Shown here: one piece after another, positions 49,489-57,449 of the stretch
Numbering within the stretch: the stretch's first letter is position 1
Layout: each line of letters begins with the position of its first letter
NCBI RefSeq assembly: GCF_900168265.1
Contig: NZ_FVZF01000008.1
Location: 1 to 64,000 of the forward strand
From: Salegentibacter salarius
GTDB taxonomy: Bacteria; Bacteroidota; Bacteroidia; Flavobacteriales; Flavobacteriaceae
Reading direction: 5' to 3'
Length of the DNA: 64,000 nt
Position numbers and translations under genes: made by a program
Notes under the pieces: generated by a model
Databases searched by the model: none
Seen by the model: only the letters and a program-made list of their open reading frames with translations
What the model was told of the DNA's origin: nothing

Positions 49489-50421
49489 ATGAAGATAGCT
49501 AACTACATCCAGGATTTACTTTATCGTTACGAATGCGTAATTCTACCAGGCTTTGGGGCTTTTTTATCCCAAAAAGAACCGGCATTTATAGACAAAGACA
49601 CCCAAACTTTCCATCCACCCAAAAAAGTGGTTTCTTTTAATTCGCAGTTAAGGAAGAACGATGGGCTTTTGGCAAACTATATTGCTGCAGCGCAAAAAGT
49701 ATCTTATACTACTTCAGTCAATATGATTGCTGAATTTGTAGAAAAACTGGAAGAATCTTTTAAAGAAGATGGTAAGGTTGAGCTGGAAAATATTGGACGA
49801 TTCTTTTATTCGGAAGAAAAACTTCAGTTTGAACCTTTTGAACACGTAAATTATCTAACCGATTCTTTTGGGCTCGATAGCTTTAAAACTTCAGCAATTA
49901 GCAGGGAAACTTATAAAAAGCAAGTGGAAGAGCTGGAAGAAAAAGCTCCTATACTATTTACTCCTGAAAGAAGAAGAAAAGCTCCTGCTTATCTTAAATA
50001 TGCCGCTATAGGTCTTATCGCATTGGGAATTTCGGGCTTTGCAGGCTTGAATATTTATAGCAGCCAGGTTTCTAAACACAATATAGCCGAGCAACAACAG
50101 GCCCAGGAACAGCTCCAGGAGCAAATTCAACAGGCCACCTTTGTTATTGATAATCCTTTACCGGCAGTTACTTTTAACGTAGCTAAACAAACCGGAAGCT
50201 ATCATATTGTAGCCGGGGCATTCCGTGTAGAAGAAAATGCGAAAACTAAAGTTGCTGAACTTAGAAAAGAAGGTTTTAAAGCACATCTTCTTGGCGAGAA
50301 CAAATATGGATTACACCAGGTAGTTTATGCCAGTCACGAAAAAAGACGAGACGCCATAAATATGTTGCGTGAGGTAAAGTCCATTAATGAAGCTGCGTGG
50401 CTATTAGTACAGGAACTTTAA
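49489..50421 (+). CDS. HU-like DNA-binding / SPOR domain membrane protein
   Basis: A 310-residue protein joining two distant functions. Residues 1-130 form an HU/IHF-like domain (IANYIQDLLYRYECVILPGFGAFLS, ELENIGRFFYSEEKLQFEP). A TM at about 165-185 (YLKYAAIGLIALGISGFAGL) leads to a Gln-rich stretch and a periplasmic SPOR domain at about 235-310 (YHIVAGAFRVEENAKTKVAELRKEGFKAHLLGENKYGLHQVVYAS). SPOR domains bind denuded septal peptidoglycan, so it could link the nucleoid or its relative to the division site. This architecture is common in Bacteroidota. Confidence 0.88.
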   Translation: MKIANYIQDLLYRYECVILPGFGAFLSQKEPAFIDKDTQTFHPPKKVVSFNSQLRKNDGLLANYIAAAQKVSYTTSVNMIAEFVEKLEESFKEDGKVELENIGRFFYSEEKLQFEPFEHVNYLTDSFGLDSFKTSAISRETYKKQVEELEEKAPILFTPERRRKAPAYLKYAAIGLIALGISGFAGLNIYSSQVSKHNIAEQQQAQEQLQEQIQQATFVIDNPLPAVTFNVAKQTGSYHIVAGAFRVEENAKTKVAELRKEGFKAHLLGENKYGLHQVVYASHEKRRDAINMLREVKSINEAAWLLVQEL

Positions 50422-50455
50422 TAGTTCTTTAAGCTGTAAATTGCCCAAAGCACCT

Positions 50456-50463
50456 TATTTTTG
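50456..50463 (+). promoter_or_regulatory. -7 promoter box of the thioesterase gene
   Basis: TATTTTTG, perfect TAnnTTTG, 15 nt before the ATG at 50479. The in-frame TTG at 50461 lies inside the box and is rejected as a start. Confidence 0.55.
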
Positions 50464-50478
50464 CCAAAAATTGGCAAA

Positions 50479-50991
50479 ATGCAGGCTAAACACCCAGAAG
50501 AATCCAGAACTACTTTAACCGACTTGGTTTTACCCAGTGAAACCAATCCCCTAAATAATTTATTTGGTGGTGAGCTACTCGCCAGAATGGATCGTGCTGC
50601 CAGCATTGCTGCAAGAAGGCACAGTCGCCGTATTGTGGTTACCGCATCGGTAAACCACGTAGCGTTTAATAAAGCTGTTCCCTTAGGAAGTGTTGTAACT
50701 GTAGAAGCTGCAGTTTCCAGAGCTTTTAAATCTTCTATGGAGATCTTTATTGATGTTTGGGTGGAAGATCGCGAAAGCGGAAACCGTTCTAAAGCCAATG
50801 AAGCCATCTACACATTTGTAGCTGTGGACGAAACGGGTTCTCCTGTTGCCGTTCCTCCTTTAGATCCCGAAACAGAGCTGGAAAAAGAGCGCTATGAAGC
50901 TGCTTTGCGAAGAAAGCAACTTAGCCTGGTACTTGCAGGAAAAATGAAGCCTAATGAAGCTACAGAACTCAAAGCTTTATTTGAGAGTTAG
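50479..50991 (+). CDS. hotdog-fold acyl-CoA thioesterase
   Basis: A 170-residue enzyme of the YciA/ACOT family hydrolysing acyl-CoA. The hotdog helix and active-site Asn/Asp lie in NPLNNLFGGELLARMDRAASIAARRHS; VTASVNHVAFNKAVPLGSVVTVEA follows. Substrate chain length is unknown. It is convergent with the OMP gene with a 4-nt overlap. Confidence 0.93.
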   Translation: MQAKHPEESRTTLTDLVLPSETNPLNNLFGGELLARMDRAASIAARRHSRRIVVTASVNHVAFNKAVPLGSVVTVEAAVSRAFKSSMEIFIDVWVEDRESGNRSKANEAIYTFVAVDETGSPVAVPPLDPETELEKERYEAALRRKQLSLVLAGKMKPNEATELKALFES

Positions 50992-51626
50992 CCATTCGGG
51001 TTTTGTAGATGAAGCCTTACCCCAAAACCAAGTAATAATAAGCTGTGTTTGTTGATATAATCGTGTAGGGTTGGCGGAGTATCAATATCCATTCTGTCCC
51101 AACGTAATGTTGCTTTAATAAAAATAGCTCCAGTTTTATCAAACCTATAGCCTAACTCGCTTCGTAACATTAAACTGTTTCCATTTTCAGTAAAACGAGA
51201 ATCTGGGGCTCGGTTTACATTATTAACCTCCCCAAAACCGGCCAGGGTATGTAAATTCCATTCTTTATTAAAAGCGTGATAATAACCAAGATGAAGTCCT
51301 AAATAATGTGAATTAATTCTTTTTATGGCACCGGTATTGCTCAGATCTCCCTCTTTTAAGTCTCCGCTCATATAACTATATTCTCCACCAATAGTTAGAA
51401 ACGGAAGCACAAACCAGTTAAAATCCAGGCCGAAACCTAACTGAGAATAATTCTCCCAGCTAGAATTATTTACACTATAACCTCTAAAAAATTCCCCGAC
51501 AAAAAATACGGTTTCAGGATCTGTAGCTACATATTGATTTGGATTTGGTTCGGGGATACTATCTTGCGCAGTTAACGAAAGCGGAAATATGATAGCGAAT
51601 AGAAAAAGTTTAAAAGTTGAATTCAT
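50988..51626 (-). CDS. outer-membrane beta-barrel protein of unknown function
   Basis: A 212-residue protein with a signal peptide (FKLFLFAIIFPLSLTAQ) and alternating amphipathic strands throughout (LGFGLDFNWFVLPFLTIGGEYSYMSG, YLGLHLGYYHAFNKEWNLHTLAGFG, SLLLLGFGVRLHL). It is probably an 8- to 10-strand barrel in the outer membrane. It overlaps the lipoprotein gene upstream by 17 nt, so the two are co-expressed. No family is assigned. Confidence 0.8.
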   Translation of the reverse strand: MNSTFKLFLFAIIFPLSLTAQDSIPEPNPNQYVATDPETVFFVGEFFRGYSVNNSSWENYSQLGFGLDFNWFVLPFLTIGGEYSYMSGDLKEGDLSNTGAIKRINSHYLGLHLGYYHAFNKEWNLHTLAGFGEVNNVNRAPDSRFTENGNSLMLRSELGYRFDKTGAIFIKATLRWDRMDIDTPPTLHDYINKHSLLLLGFGVRLHLQNPNG

Positions 51627-52314
51627 AAACCGGATTTTCAGGAGTTATTTCAACATTTATTGTATCGTAAACCGCTTCAGCTCTAAATTTATATTTAAAC
51701 TGAATACTGCTATTCGCTAGAGTTGGGGTTACTATGGTCATTTCACCTTCACCAGGTAACAAACGATTCCAATATTCTCTTTCTGTTTGAAACCGGTAAG
51801 AATTATCGTCAATGGTATTACTATTTAAGCCCTGATAAAATTCGGTAGCCGGATATGAAAATCTATAAAACAAGGTATCGCTTCTCGCGGTGGTATTTTT
51901 AATCCTAAGCTCAAACCTTTGCGTTTTAGGTAGGTTTATATTTACAAACTCAAAAGAATTTTCTCGCGTTCCTATGGAATCTAAAAAATGTACAGTGGCG
52001 TAATCAATATCGTAGTTCTGGTGATCTGGATGATTTATACTTACACCGTAAAAACTATTATCGGTATCTAAACTTACAAAAGAAAATTCCCCGGCCACAT
52101 TGGTAAAACCTTCGCCCAGGATCTCTTCAGGCCTGGCATTTAGCATAGTACTTTCAGAACCCGAGGCAATAACATTTAAGTTTTCTAAAGGTATATTTTG
52201 GGTATCAAGAATATTTCCTGAAACCTGCATTCTTTTGTCGCCAACCACCGAAACACTATGATCGAAACAACTCACAAGCAAAACCAAACTAAAAAGAAGT
52301 ACTACTTTTTTCAT
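51610..52314 (-). CDS. lipoprotein with carboxypeptidase-regulatory-like domain
   Basis: A 234-residue lipoprotein: lipobox in LLFSLVLLVSC (Cys about residue 16), then a CarboxypepD_reg-type beta-sandwich (VSGNILDTQNIPLENLNVIASG...GEFSFVSLDTDN) and a second beta domain. The ATG at 52314 is chosen over an upstream TTG. It couples to the barrel gene downstream by a 17-nt overlap, suggesting a two-part outer-membrane assembly. Function unknown. Confidence 0.8.
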   Translation of the reverse strand: MKKVVLLFSLVLLVSCFDHSVSVVGDKRMQVSGNILDTQNIPLENLNVIASGSESTMLNARPEEILGEGFTNVAGEFSFVSLDTDNSFYGVSINHPDHQNYDIDYATVHFLDSIGTRENSFEFVNINLPKTQRFELRIKNTTARSDTLFYRFSYPATEFYQGLNSNTIDDNSYRFQTEREYWNRLLPGEGEMTIVTPTLANSSIQFKYKFRAEAVYDTINVEITPENPVYEFNF

Positions 52315-52375
52315 AGGCAAATAACCAGGCTTATACTCTTAAGATGCAAAAAACGAAAAAGGTTGCGTGGGAAAA

Positions 52376-53599
52376 CTACATTTCCAGAATCCAATCTGCC
52401 GGATCCATCTTTTGCATATTCTTATAGATCAAAAAGTGCAAAGTAGTTTTTCCAGAGGTGCGGCTGGTAGCCACAGCGCCAAGTTCCTGCCCTGTATTCA
52501 CTACATCTCCTCTTTTTACATAAACTTTTTCAAGGTTATCGTATATGGTAATATAATCTCCGTGCCTCACCATAACCGCCTTATTGGCTCCTTTTAGCAC
52601 CTGAACCTCACTCACGGTACCGTTAAAAACAGCGCGGGCTTTTCCTCCCGAATCGGTATCGATATTTACCCCGTTGTTATTTATGCTAATAGATTTCACC
52701 ACCGGGTGCGGTTGCCTGCCGAAGCGGGAAGTAACCACACCCGAACGCACGGGCCAGGGTAAACGGCCTTTATTTTTTACAAAATCTGCTGCGAGAGCTT
52801 TTGCAGCGGGAGTTAATTCATAAACATTTCTTTCGGTAGAGCCGCTTTCCTCGTTAGATTTTGCAATAGACTCACGAATCATTTTCTCAATTTGTGCGTC
52901 TATTTTATTGATCTCCTGTTGTTTTTGCCTAATCTGTGCAGCGAATTCACCTTCTTTACTTCTAATATTCTGCATCAAATCCTGCTGCGCTTTTTTGTTC
53001 TTTTCCAGTTGAGTTCTGGTTTGCCTGTTTTCAGCAATAAGTGCATCCTTAGCTTCTTTTTGATCGGCTAAATCGGCATTGAGCTCCTGCAGCTCTTCAG
53101 TTCTCAATTTAATTTCATCTCCTTGCTGCTTGCGATAATTCGTATACTGTTTCATATATTGCAGACGTTTATAAGCCTGCAAAAAGTTTTCGGAAGATAA
53201 TAAGAACATTATCCTACTTTGTGAAGATTTGCTTTTGTAAGATTTTTCAATCATCCTGGCATAATCTTCCTTAAGCTGCTCCAGTTCTTCCCTAAGCCTG
53301 GAAATTTTATTGGTATTCGCGCTTATTTGATTGGTTAGAAGATTCGCCTGCTGGTTGGTTACTTTTATTAAATTTTCTGTACTTCTTATTTGCTGATCCA
53401 AGTCTTCTACCTGACTTAAAACCGAACGCTCCTTTTGTTTATTACTGCTTCTTAGCTCATTTATTCTCCGGATCTCATTCCGAAGTTCCACACGCTTTTT
53501 CTCAAGGCTTTCTCGTGTTGTTTGAGCCGACAAATTTCCCGCGGAAAGCAGTAAGAATATAAAACAGAATAATAATCTAGAAAACTTCTTAAACTTCAT
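52376..53599 (-). CDS. EnvC-like murein hydrolase activator with degenerate LytM domain
   Basis: A 407-residue periplasmic protein: signal peptide (LLFCFIFLLLSAGNLSAQ), long coiled coil (about 25-250), then a LytM/M23 domain (about 290-400). The zinc ligands are mostly lost: H-x-GxDI reads NNGVNID, the HGxYxTxYxHL region reads RHGDYITIYDNL, and only LHF keeps its His. Like E. coli EnvC it would activate amidases at the division site and not cut peptidoglycan itself. It starts one base inside the DUF4292 stop. Confidence 0.9.
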   Translation of the reverse strand: MKFKKFSRLLFCFIFLLLSAGNLSAQTTRESLEKKRVELRNEIRRINELRSSNKQKERSVLSQVEDLDQQIRSTENLIKVTNQQANLLTNQISANTNKISRLREELEQLKEDYARMIEKSYKSKSSQSRIMFLLSSENFLQAYKRLQYMKQYTNYRKQQGDEIKLRTEELQELNADLADQKEAKDALIAENRQTRTQLEKNKKAQQDLMQNIRSKEGEFAAQIRQKQQEINKIDAQIEKMIRESIAKSNEESGSTERNVYELTPAAKALAADFVKNKGRLPWPVRSGVVTSRFGRQPHPVVKSISINNNGVNIDTDSGGKARAVFNGTVSEVQVLKGANKAVMVRHGDYITIYDNLEKVYVKRGDVVNTGQELGAVATSRTSGKTTLHFLIYKNMQKMDPADWILEM

Positions 53600-54369
53600 T
53601 ATAAACTAATTTCTTCATAACCTGATGGGATATCAAATGGGAAACTTAGATCTCCCCTATCAAATTCCAGTGAGCGGTAAGTAAGTTCTATTTTCGTGCT
53701 GCTTCCAGCTTCATTGGCAATAATACTTATTTCTTCCGGAAAAATCTTTCCTTCCACTTCCTGGTAATCAGAATAAGTTACGGTCACACTTTTATTTTCT
53801 TCTGTTTGTGCCAGCTGCTGGGCAGAGGTTTTGAAGTTTTTAGGATTCAAAAGAAACATTTTTCTTATTAATCCACCATTTGAAGGCATAAATTGAAAGC
53901 CTTTTGCGGTTTGGGAAAATTCAAACTCCTCTTCCCTAAGATCATAAATTGCCTGACCTATGAGTAAATTCTGCAGTTTTTGAAAATCTAAAGGAGTGCC
54001 TAAAAGATCACTTAGCAGCCGAAAATCACCGTCAAAATAGGTTTGACTCACCTTTTCGTAATAACTTACCCGAGAAGGCGTGATATAAGCTTTAGCAACT
54101 GGAAATCCTAATACCGAAGCACTCATCCAAATCGCTTTATCTTTTTCCATTCTAAAACTCAGATTAACCGATTGCGTGCGATCTTCGTTTTGATAAACCG
54201 TTTTTAACCTACCGGTAAGCGTAGTAAAGCGGGTTTCAGAATTATAGTGACTTTCTATAATGTTTGCGGCTTCAGCATTTTTAGTAGCAATTCCTTTTAC
54301 TCCCTTCCGGCTTCCGCAGGAAACAATAAAAAGGCTTAATAACACTACTCCTAAAATCTTTCTATACAT
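53599..54369 (-). CDS. DUF4292 lipoprotein
   Basis: A 256-residue lipoprotein (lipobox LLSLFIVSC, Cys about residue 18) of the DUF4292 family, a LolA/LolB-like half-barrel by fold: LTGRLKTVYQNEDRTQSVNLSFRMEKDKAIWMSASVLGFPVAKAYITPSRVSYYEK and a C-terminal VTYSDYQEVEGKIFPEEISI. It is possibly involved in outer-membrane lipoprotein or lipid handling. It lies tightly between the TPR gene (abutting) and envC (1-nt overlap). Confidence 0.87.
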   Translation of the reverse strand: MYRKILGVVLLSLFIVSCGSRKGVKGIATKNAEAANIIESHYNSETRFTTLTGRLKTVYQNEDRTQSVNLSFRMEKDKAIWMSASVLGFPVAKAYITPSRVSYYEKVSQTYFDGDFRLLSDLLGTPLDFQKLQNLLIGQAIYDLREEEFEFSQTAKGFQFMPSNGGLIRKMFLLNPKNFKTSAQQLAQTEENKSVTVTYSDYQEVEGKIFPEEISIIANEAGSSTKIELTYRSLEFDRGDLSFPFDIPSGYEEISL

Positions 54370-55746
54370 CTATTCTATTTCTTTTATTAAAGCTTCGACT
54401 TTACGCGAAAATTCAGCCGATTTCTCTTCTTCTCCGAGTTCCTTCTGGGCCATTTTTAATTGTGTGTAAAAATCGATTTCCATTCTTGGGTTATCAATTA
54501 AGTAATCCAGTCCAAATGTAAGTATTTCTATAGCTTCACGATACTCTTCCAATTGGTTTAGTGCAATTCCCTGCAATAAAAACAAAACAGGCTGCGCCGG
54601 AAATACCTCTAGCATTTCCTTACTCAAATCCCGGGCCTCTTTATACTTTTCTAACTCTAATTGAAGAAAAATAGTATTTTTTACCAACTGAAAATCTTCA
54701 GTATTTTCTGCCAGGCCGGCCTTAAAGAAATTTAAAGCATCTTCCAGTTCCCCGCGTTTCATATAATACTGACCTAATTGACTGTAGAGTTTTGGGGCAT
54801 TTTCACGCTCGCTAAGCATTTTACTTACCTGCATTAGATCTTCTTCATATTCGGGATTGTTATCTACAAAAATCAGAAAATCATTAAGTACTTTAAATTT
54901 TGACTCGGCATCAATTTCTTCGCTTTCAAAAACAATTTTCATTGAATTAACAGCCTCCTCCGGTTCTTCTCTTTCAAGGTGAAATTTATACAATGCCAGA
55001 TGCACTAAGGTAGATCCCGGATTGGCTTCCAGCAATTGTAAAGCGGTATTATAAGCCTGTTCGTGATCTCCCATATCGCTGTAGATATAAATGAGATTGA
55101 GATAATTCTGTTCGTTTTCAGGATTATTAGCAATGCCCTGTTCCAGGTTCTCTATTTGTGCGGCAGTGTCGCCCGTTCGGGCATAAATTTGCCGGCGTAA
55201 TTTGTTTCGATAAGTACTGGGGCCTTCCTGCTCGTCCAGTTCATCTATAGTTTGAAGCGCTTCTTCAAATTGGCGGTTTAACAGGTAAATATTAGCAAGC
55301 TTTTCTTTATAATCTTCGTCAAAGCGCAGTAATTTCAACAGGGTTTCAACGGCGTTATCATATTGCTTTGCCCGCGTATAGGTTTTATAAAGTTGATCTA
55401 GAACACCTTCCCTTTTAGGCGCTAATTGATGGGCCTTTTCAAGATTTGCAATCGCTCTATCATAATTCTCTAATTCATTGTAATTCCTGGCCATTTCAAA
55501 ATAGACCACCGGATTATTTGGTTCCAGTCTTTGGCATTCTTCTAAAGCAACTATGGCTTTTTCGTAATTCTCAATGCCTTTTTGTTTTAAGGCTTCAAAG
55601 AATTGCTCCTGAAATTCGTCGGTTACATTTCCAAGATCGTCCTGATTAACATCTTCGAGCTCCACTTCCTTTTCCTGGGCAAAACTTACCTGAAATGAAA
55701 ACAAGGCTCCTGAAAGCATAGCTATAATGAAGAAGTACTTTTTCAT
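54370..55746 (-). CDS. periplasmic tetratricopeptide repeat protein
   Basis: A 458-residue protein with a signal peptide (IIAMLSGALFSFQVSFAQ) and about nine to ten TPR units (e.g. PVVYFEMARNYNELENYDRAIANLEKAHQL, PKLYSQLGQYYMKRGELEDALNFFKAGL). It is a helical scaffold for protein-protein contacts, likely periplasmic. It abuts the DUF4292 gene with no gap and follows the nucleotidyltransferase gene after a MITE-like element. The partner is unknown, perhaps envelope assembly given the neighbours. Confidence 0.9.
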   Translation of the reverse strand: MKKYFFIIAMLSGALFSFQVSFAQEKEVELEDVNQDDLGNVTDEFQEQFFEALKQKGIENYEKAIVALEECQRLEPNNPVVYFEMARNYNELENYDRAIANLEKAHQLAPKREGVLDQLYKTYTRAKQYDNAVETLLKLLRFDEDYKEKLANIYLLNRQFEEALQTIDELDEQEGPSTYRNKLRRQIYARTGDTAAQIENLEQGIANNPENEQNYLNLIYIYSDMGDHEQAYNTALQLLEANPGSTLVHLALYKFHLEREEPEEAVNSMKIVFESEEIDAESKFKVLNDFLIFVDNNPEYEEDLMQVSKMLSERENAPKLYSQLGQYYMKRGELEDALNFFKAGLAENTEDFQLVKNTIFLQLELEKYKEARDLSKEMLEVFPAQPVLFLLQGIALNQLEEYREAIEILTFGLDYLIDNPRMEIDFYTQLKMAQKELGEEEKSAEFSRKVEALIKEIE

Positions 55747-55771
55747 AATTTTCAGGCTAAAAATTGAAATA

Positions 55772-55906
55772 AAGAGGTTGTTTGAAAACTGGTTTCAGCT
55801 TCTAACATGTTTTGACGAACAATAAATTAGATTCCCGAAAAAATTCGGGGCAAGCTCTGAAATAAATTCAGGATGACGATCTTAAAAATTCTTCAAACAG
55901 CCTCTT
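55772..55906. repeat. MITE-like element, second copy with 15-bp terminal inverted repeats
   Basis: AAGAGGTTGTTTGAA (55772-55786) and TTCAAACAGCCTCTT (55892-55906) are inverted with one G-T wobble. Inside are the GTTTCAGCTTCTAACATG and CTGAAATAAATTCAGGATGACG half-motifs shared with 11861 and 12921, and a CCCGAA...TTCGGG hairpin. It separates the nucleotidyltransferase and TPR genes within an otherwise tight operon. Confidence 0.82.
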
Positions 55907-55914
55907 AAATAAGC

Positions 55915-56931
55915 TTATTCTAAAGTTGAATAATCGCCAATGCTAATTTGGGTAAAGTTCCCGTCAAATTTCGCAAAATTACCTATCATCGCGTTATCCA
56001 GTTTTGCATTTCTCACTTCAGCAAAAGTTTGAATTAAGCTATTCTTCACTTCAGCATCAGTAATTTTAGTTCCGTCGCCTACTGAAACATTCGGGCCAAT
56101 TTTAGCATTTACCAGCTCTACATTTTCGCCAATATAACAAGGCTCGGTAATTTCAGAATTAGTGATCTTCACAGAATCTGAAATCAATTTTTCACCATCC
56201 TGGTGAAGGAAATTCAGCATTCTCCCATTGGTTTCTACGGTTACATTTTTGTTTCCGCAATCCATCCATTCATCTACGGTTCCGGTTTTAAAGATCCTGT
56301 CTTCGGCCATCATTTTCTTAATACCGTCATTAATCTGGTATTCGCCGCCATGCATCAGGTTTTCATTAAGCACTTCTTCCAGCTTCTCTTTTAAAACCGC
56401 AATATCTTTAAAATAGTAAATACCAATTACTGCCTGGTCACTTACAAATTCTATTGGCTTTTCAACCAGTTCTATAATCTCGTTCTTCTCGTTAAGATTC
56501 ACCACCCCAAAAGCTTCGGGATTAGCTACTTTTTTAGTCCAGATCACCGCATCGGCATCCTTATCAAGTTTGAAGTCAGCTTTTATCAGGGTATCGGCAT
56601 AAGCTACAACTGCAGGGCCGGAAAGTGACTCCTTCGCGCTAATAATAGCGTGACCAGTCCCCAAAGGTTGGTCCTGACGGTAAATAGAAGCTTTTGCATT
56701 TAAGCTTTTTGCCAGACCTTTTAAACTTTCTACAATATCGTCTCCAAAAAAAGCAGGATCGCCCAAAATAAAAGCGATCTCGTCTATTGGTTGGTCAAGA
56801 ACCTTTGCAATATCTTCTACCAGGCGATGCACGATTGGCTTTCCAGCTACGGGTATTAAAGGTTTTGGTACTGTCAACGTATGAGGACGAAGTCGTGAAC
56901 CACGACCCGCCATAGGAACTATAATCTTCAT
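55915..56931 (-). CDS. sugar-1-phosphate nucleotidyltransferase with beta-helix tail
   Basis: A 338-residue enzyme. The NTP-transferase domain (residues 1-235) has VPMAGRGSRLRPHTLTVPKPLIPVAGKP and EYQINDGIKKMMAE; a C-terminal left-handed beta-helix (about 255-335) has hexapeptides such as AKIGPNVSVGDGTKI. It would activate a hexose-1-phosphate for cell-surface polysaccharide, RmlA-like. A GTCATTTCCGC hairpin repeat lies 13 nt before its start. Confidence 0.9.
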   Translation of the reverse strand: MKIIVPMAGRGSRLRPHTLTVPKPLIPVAGKPIVHRLVEDIAKVLDQPIDEIAFILGDPAFFGDDIVESLKGLAKSLNAKASIYRQDQPLGTGHAIISAKESLSGPAVVAYADTLIKADFKLDKDADAVIWTKKVANPEAFGVVNLNEKNEIIELVEKPIEFVSDQAVIGIYYFKDIAVLKEKLEEVLNENLMHGGEYQINDGIKKMMAEDRIFKTGTVDEWMDCGNKNVTVETNGRMLNFLHQDGEKLISDSVKITNSEITEPCYIGENVELVNAKIGPNVSVGDGTKITDAEVKNSLIQTFAEVRNAKLDNAMIGNFAKFDGNFTQISIGDYSTLE

Positions 56932-56944
56932 TTATTTAATATTT

Positions 56945-56968
56945 GTCATTTCCGCGCAGGCGGAAATC
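56945..56968 (-). repeat. GTCATTTCCGC hairpin repeat upstream of the nucleotidyltransferase
   Basis: ATTTCCGC-GCAG-GCGGAAAT, 8-bp perfect stem, ending 13 nt before the ATG at 56931. Same family, orientation and spacing as the copy before scoB. Confidence 0.8.
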
Positions 56969-57012
56969 ATTGATTAAAATTAATTTTATATAATATAAGC
57001 TTATTAGATAGC

Positions 57013-57447
57013 TTAATTACTTCCTGTACTTCCAAAGCCACCTGCACCACGAGTGGTTTCTTCCAGCGTCTCAACTTCTTCCCAGGAAATATGTTCGTGT
57101 TTAGCAATCACCATTTGAGCTACACGTTCGCCATTTTCTATAGTGAATTCTTCATTAGATAAGTTCACCAAAATCACCCCTATTTCTCCACGGTAATCGG
57201 CATCTATGGTGCCGGGGGCGTTTAATACTGTGATTCCTTTTTTGGCAGCCAGGCCGCTTCTTGGTCTCACCTGCGCTTCGTAACCTACCGGAAGCTCAAT
57301 AAAAAGTCCGGTTTTAACGATAGTTCTCTCTAATGGTTTTAACGTAACAGCTTCAGAAATATTGGCTCTAAGGTCCATTCCTGCTGAAGCTTCAGTTTCG
57401 TAATGCGGCAGTTTGTGCGCCGATTTATTGATGATCTTTACTTGCAT
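57013..57447 (-). CDS. dut: dUTP diphosphatase
   Basis: A 144-residue trimeric dUTPase that keeps uracil out of DNA and supplies dUMP. All five motifs are seen: [43 protein letters not shown] and the C-terminal [10 protein letters not shown]. It follows the flippase gene by 2 nt. Confidence 0.97.
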   Translation of the reverse strand: MQVKIINKSAHKLPHYETEASAGMDLRANISEAVTLKPLERTIVKTGLFIELPVGYEAQVRPRSGLAAKKGITVLNAPGTIDADYRGEIGVILVNLSNEEFTIENGERVAQMVIAKHEHISWEEVETLEETTRGAGGFGSTGSN

Positions 57448-57449
57448 AG

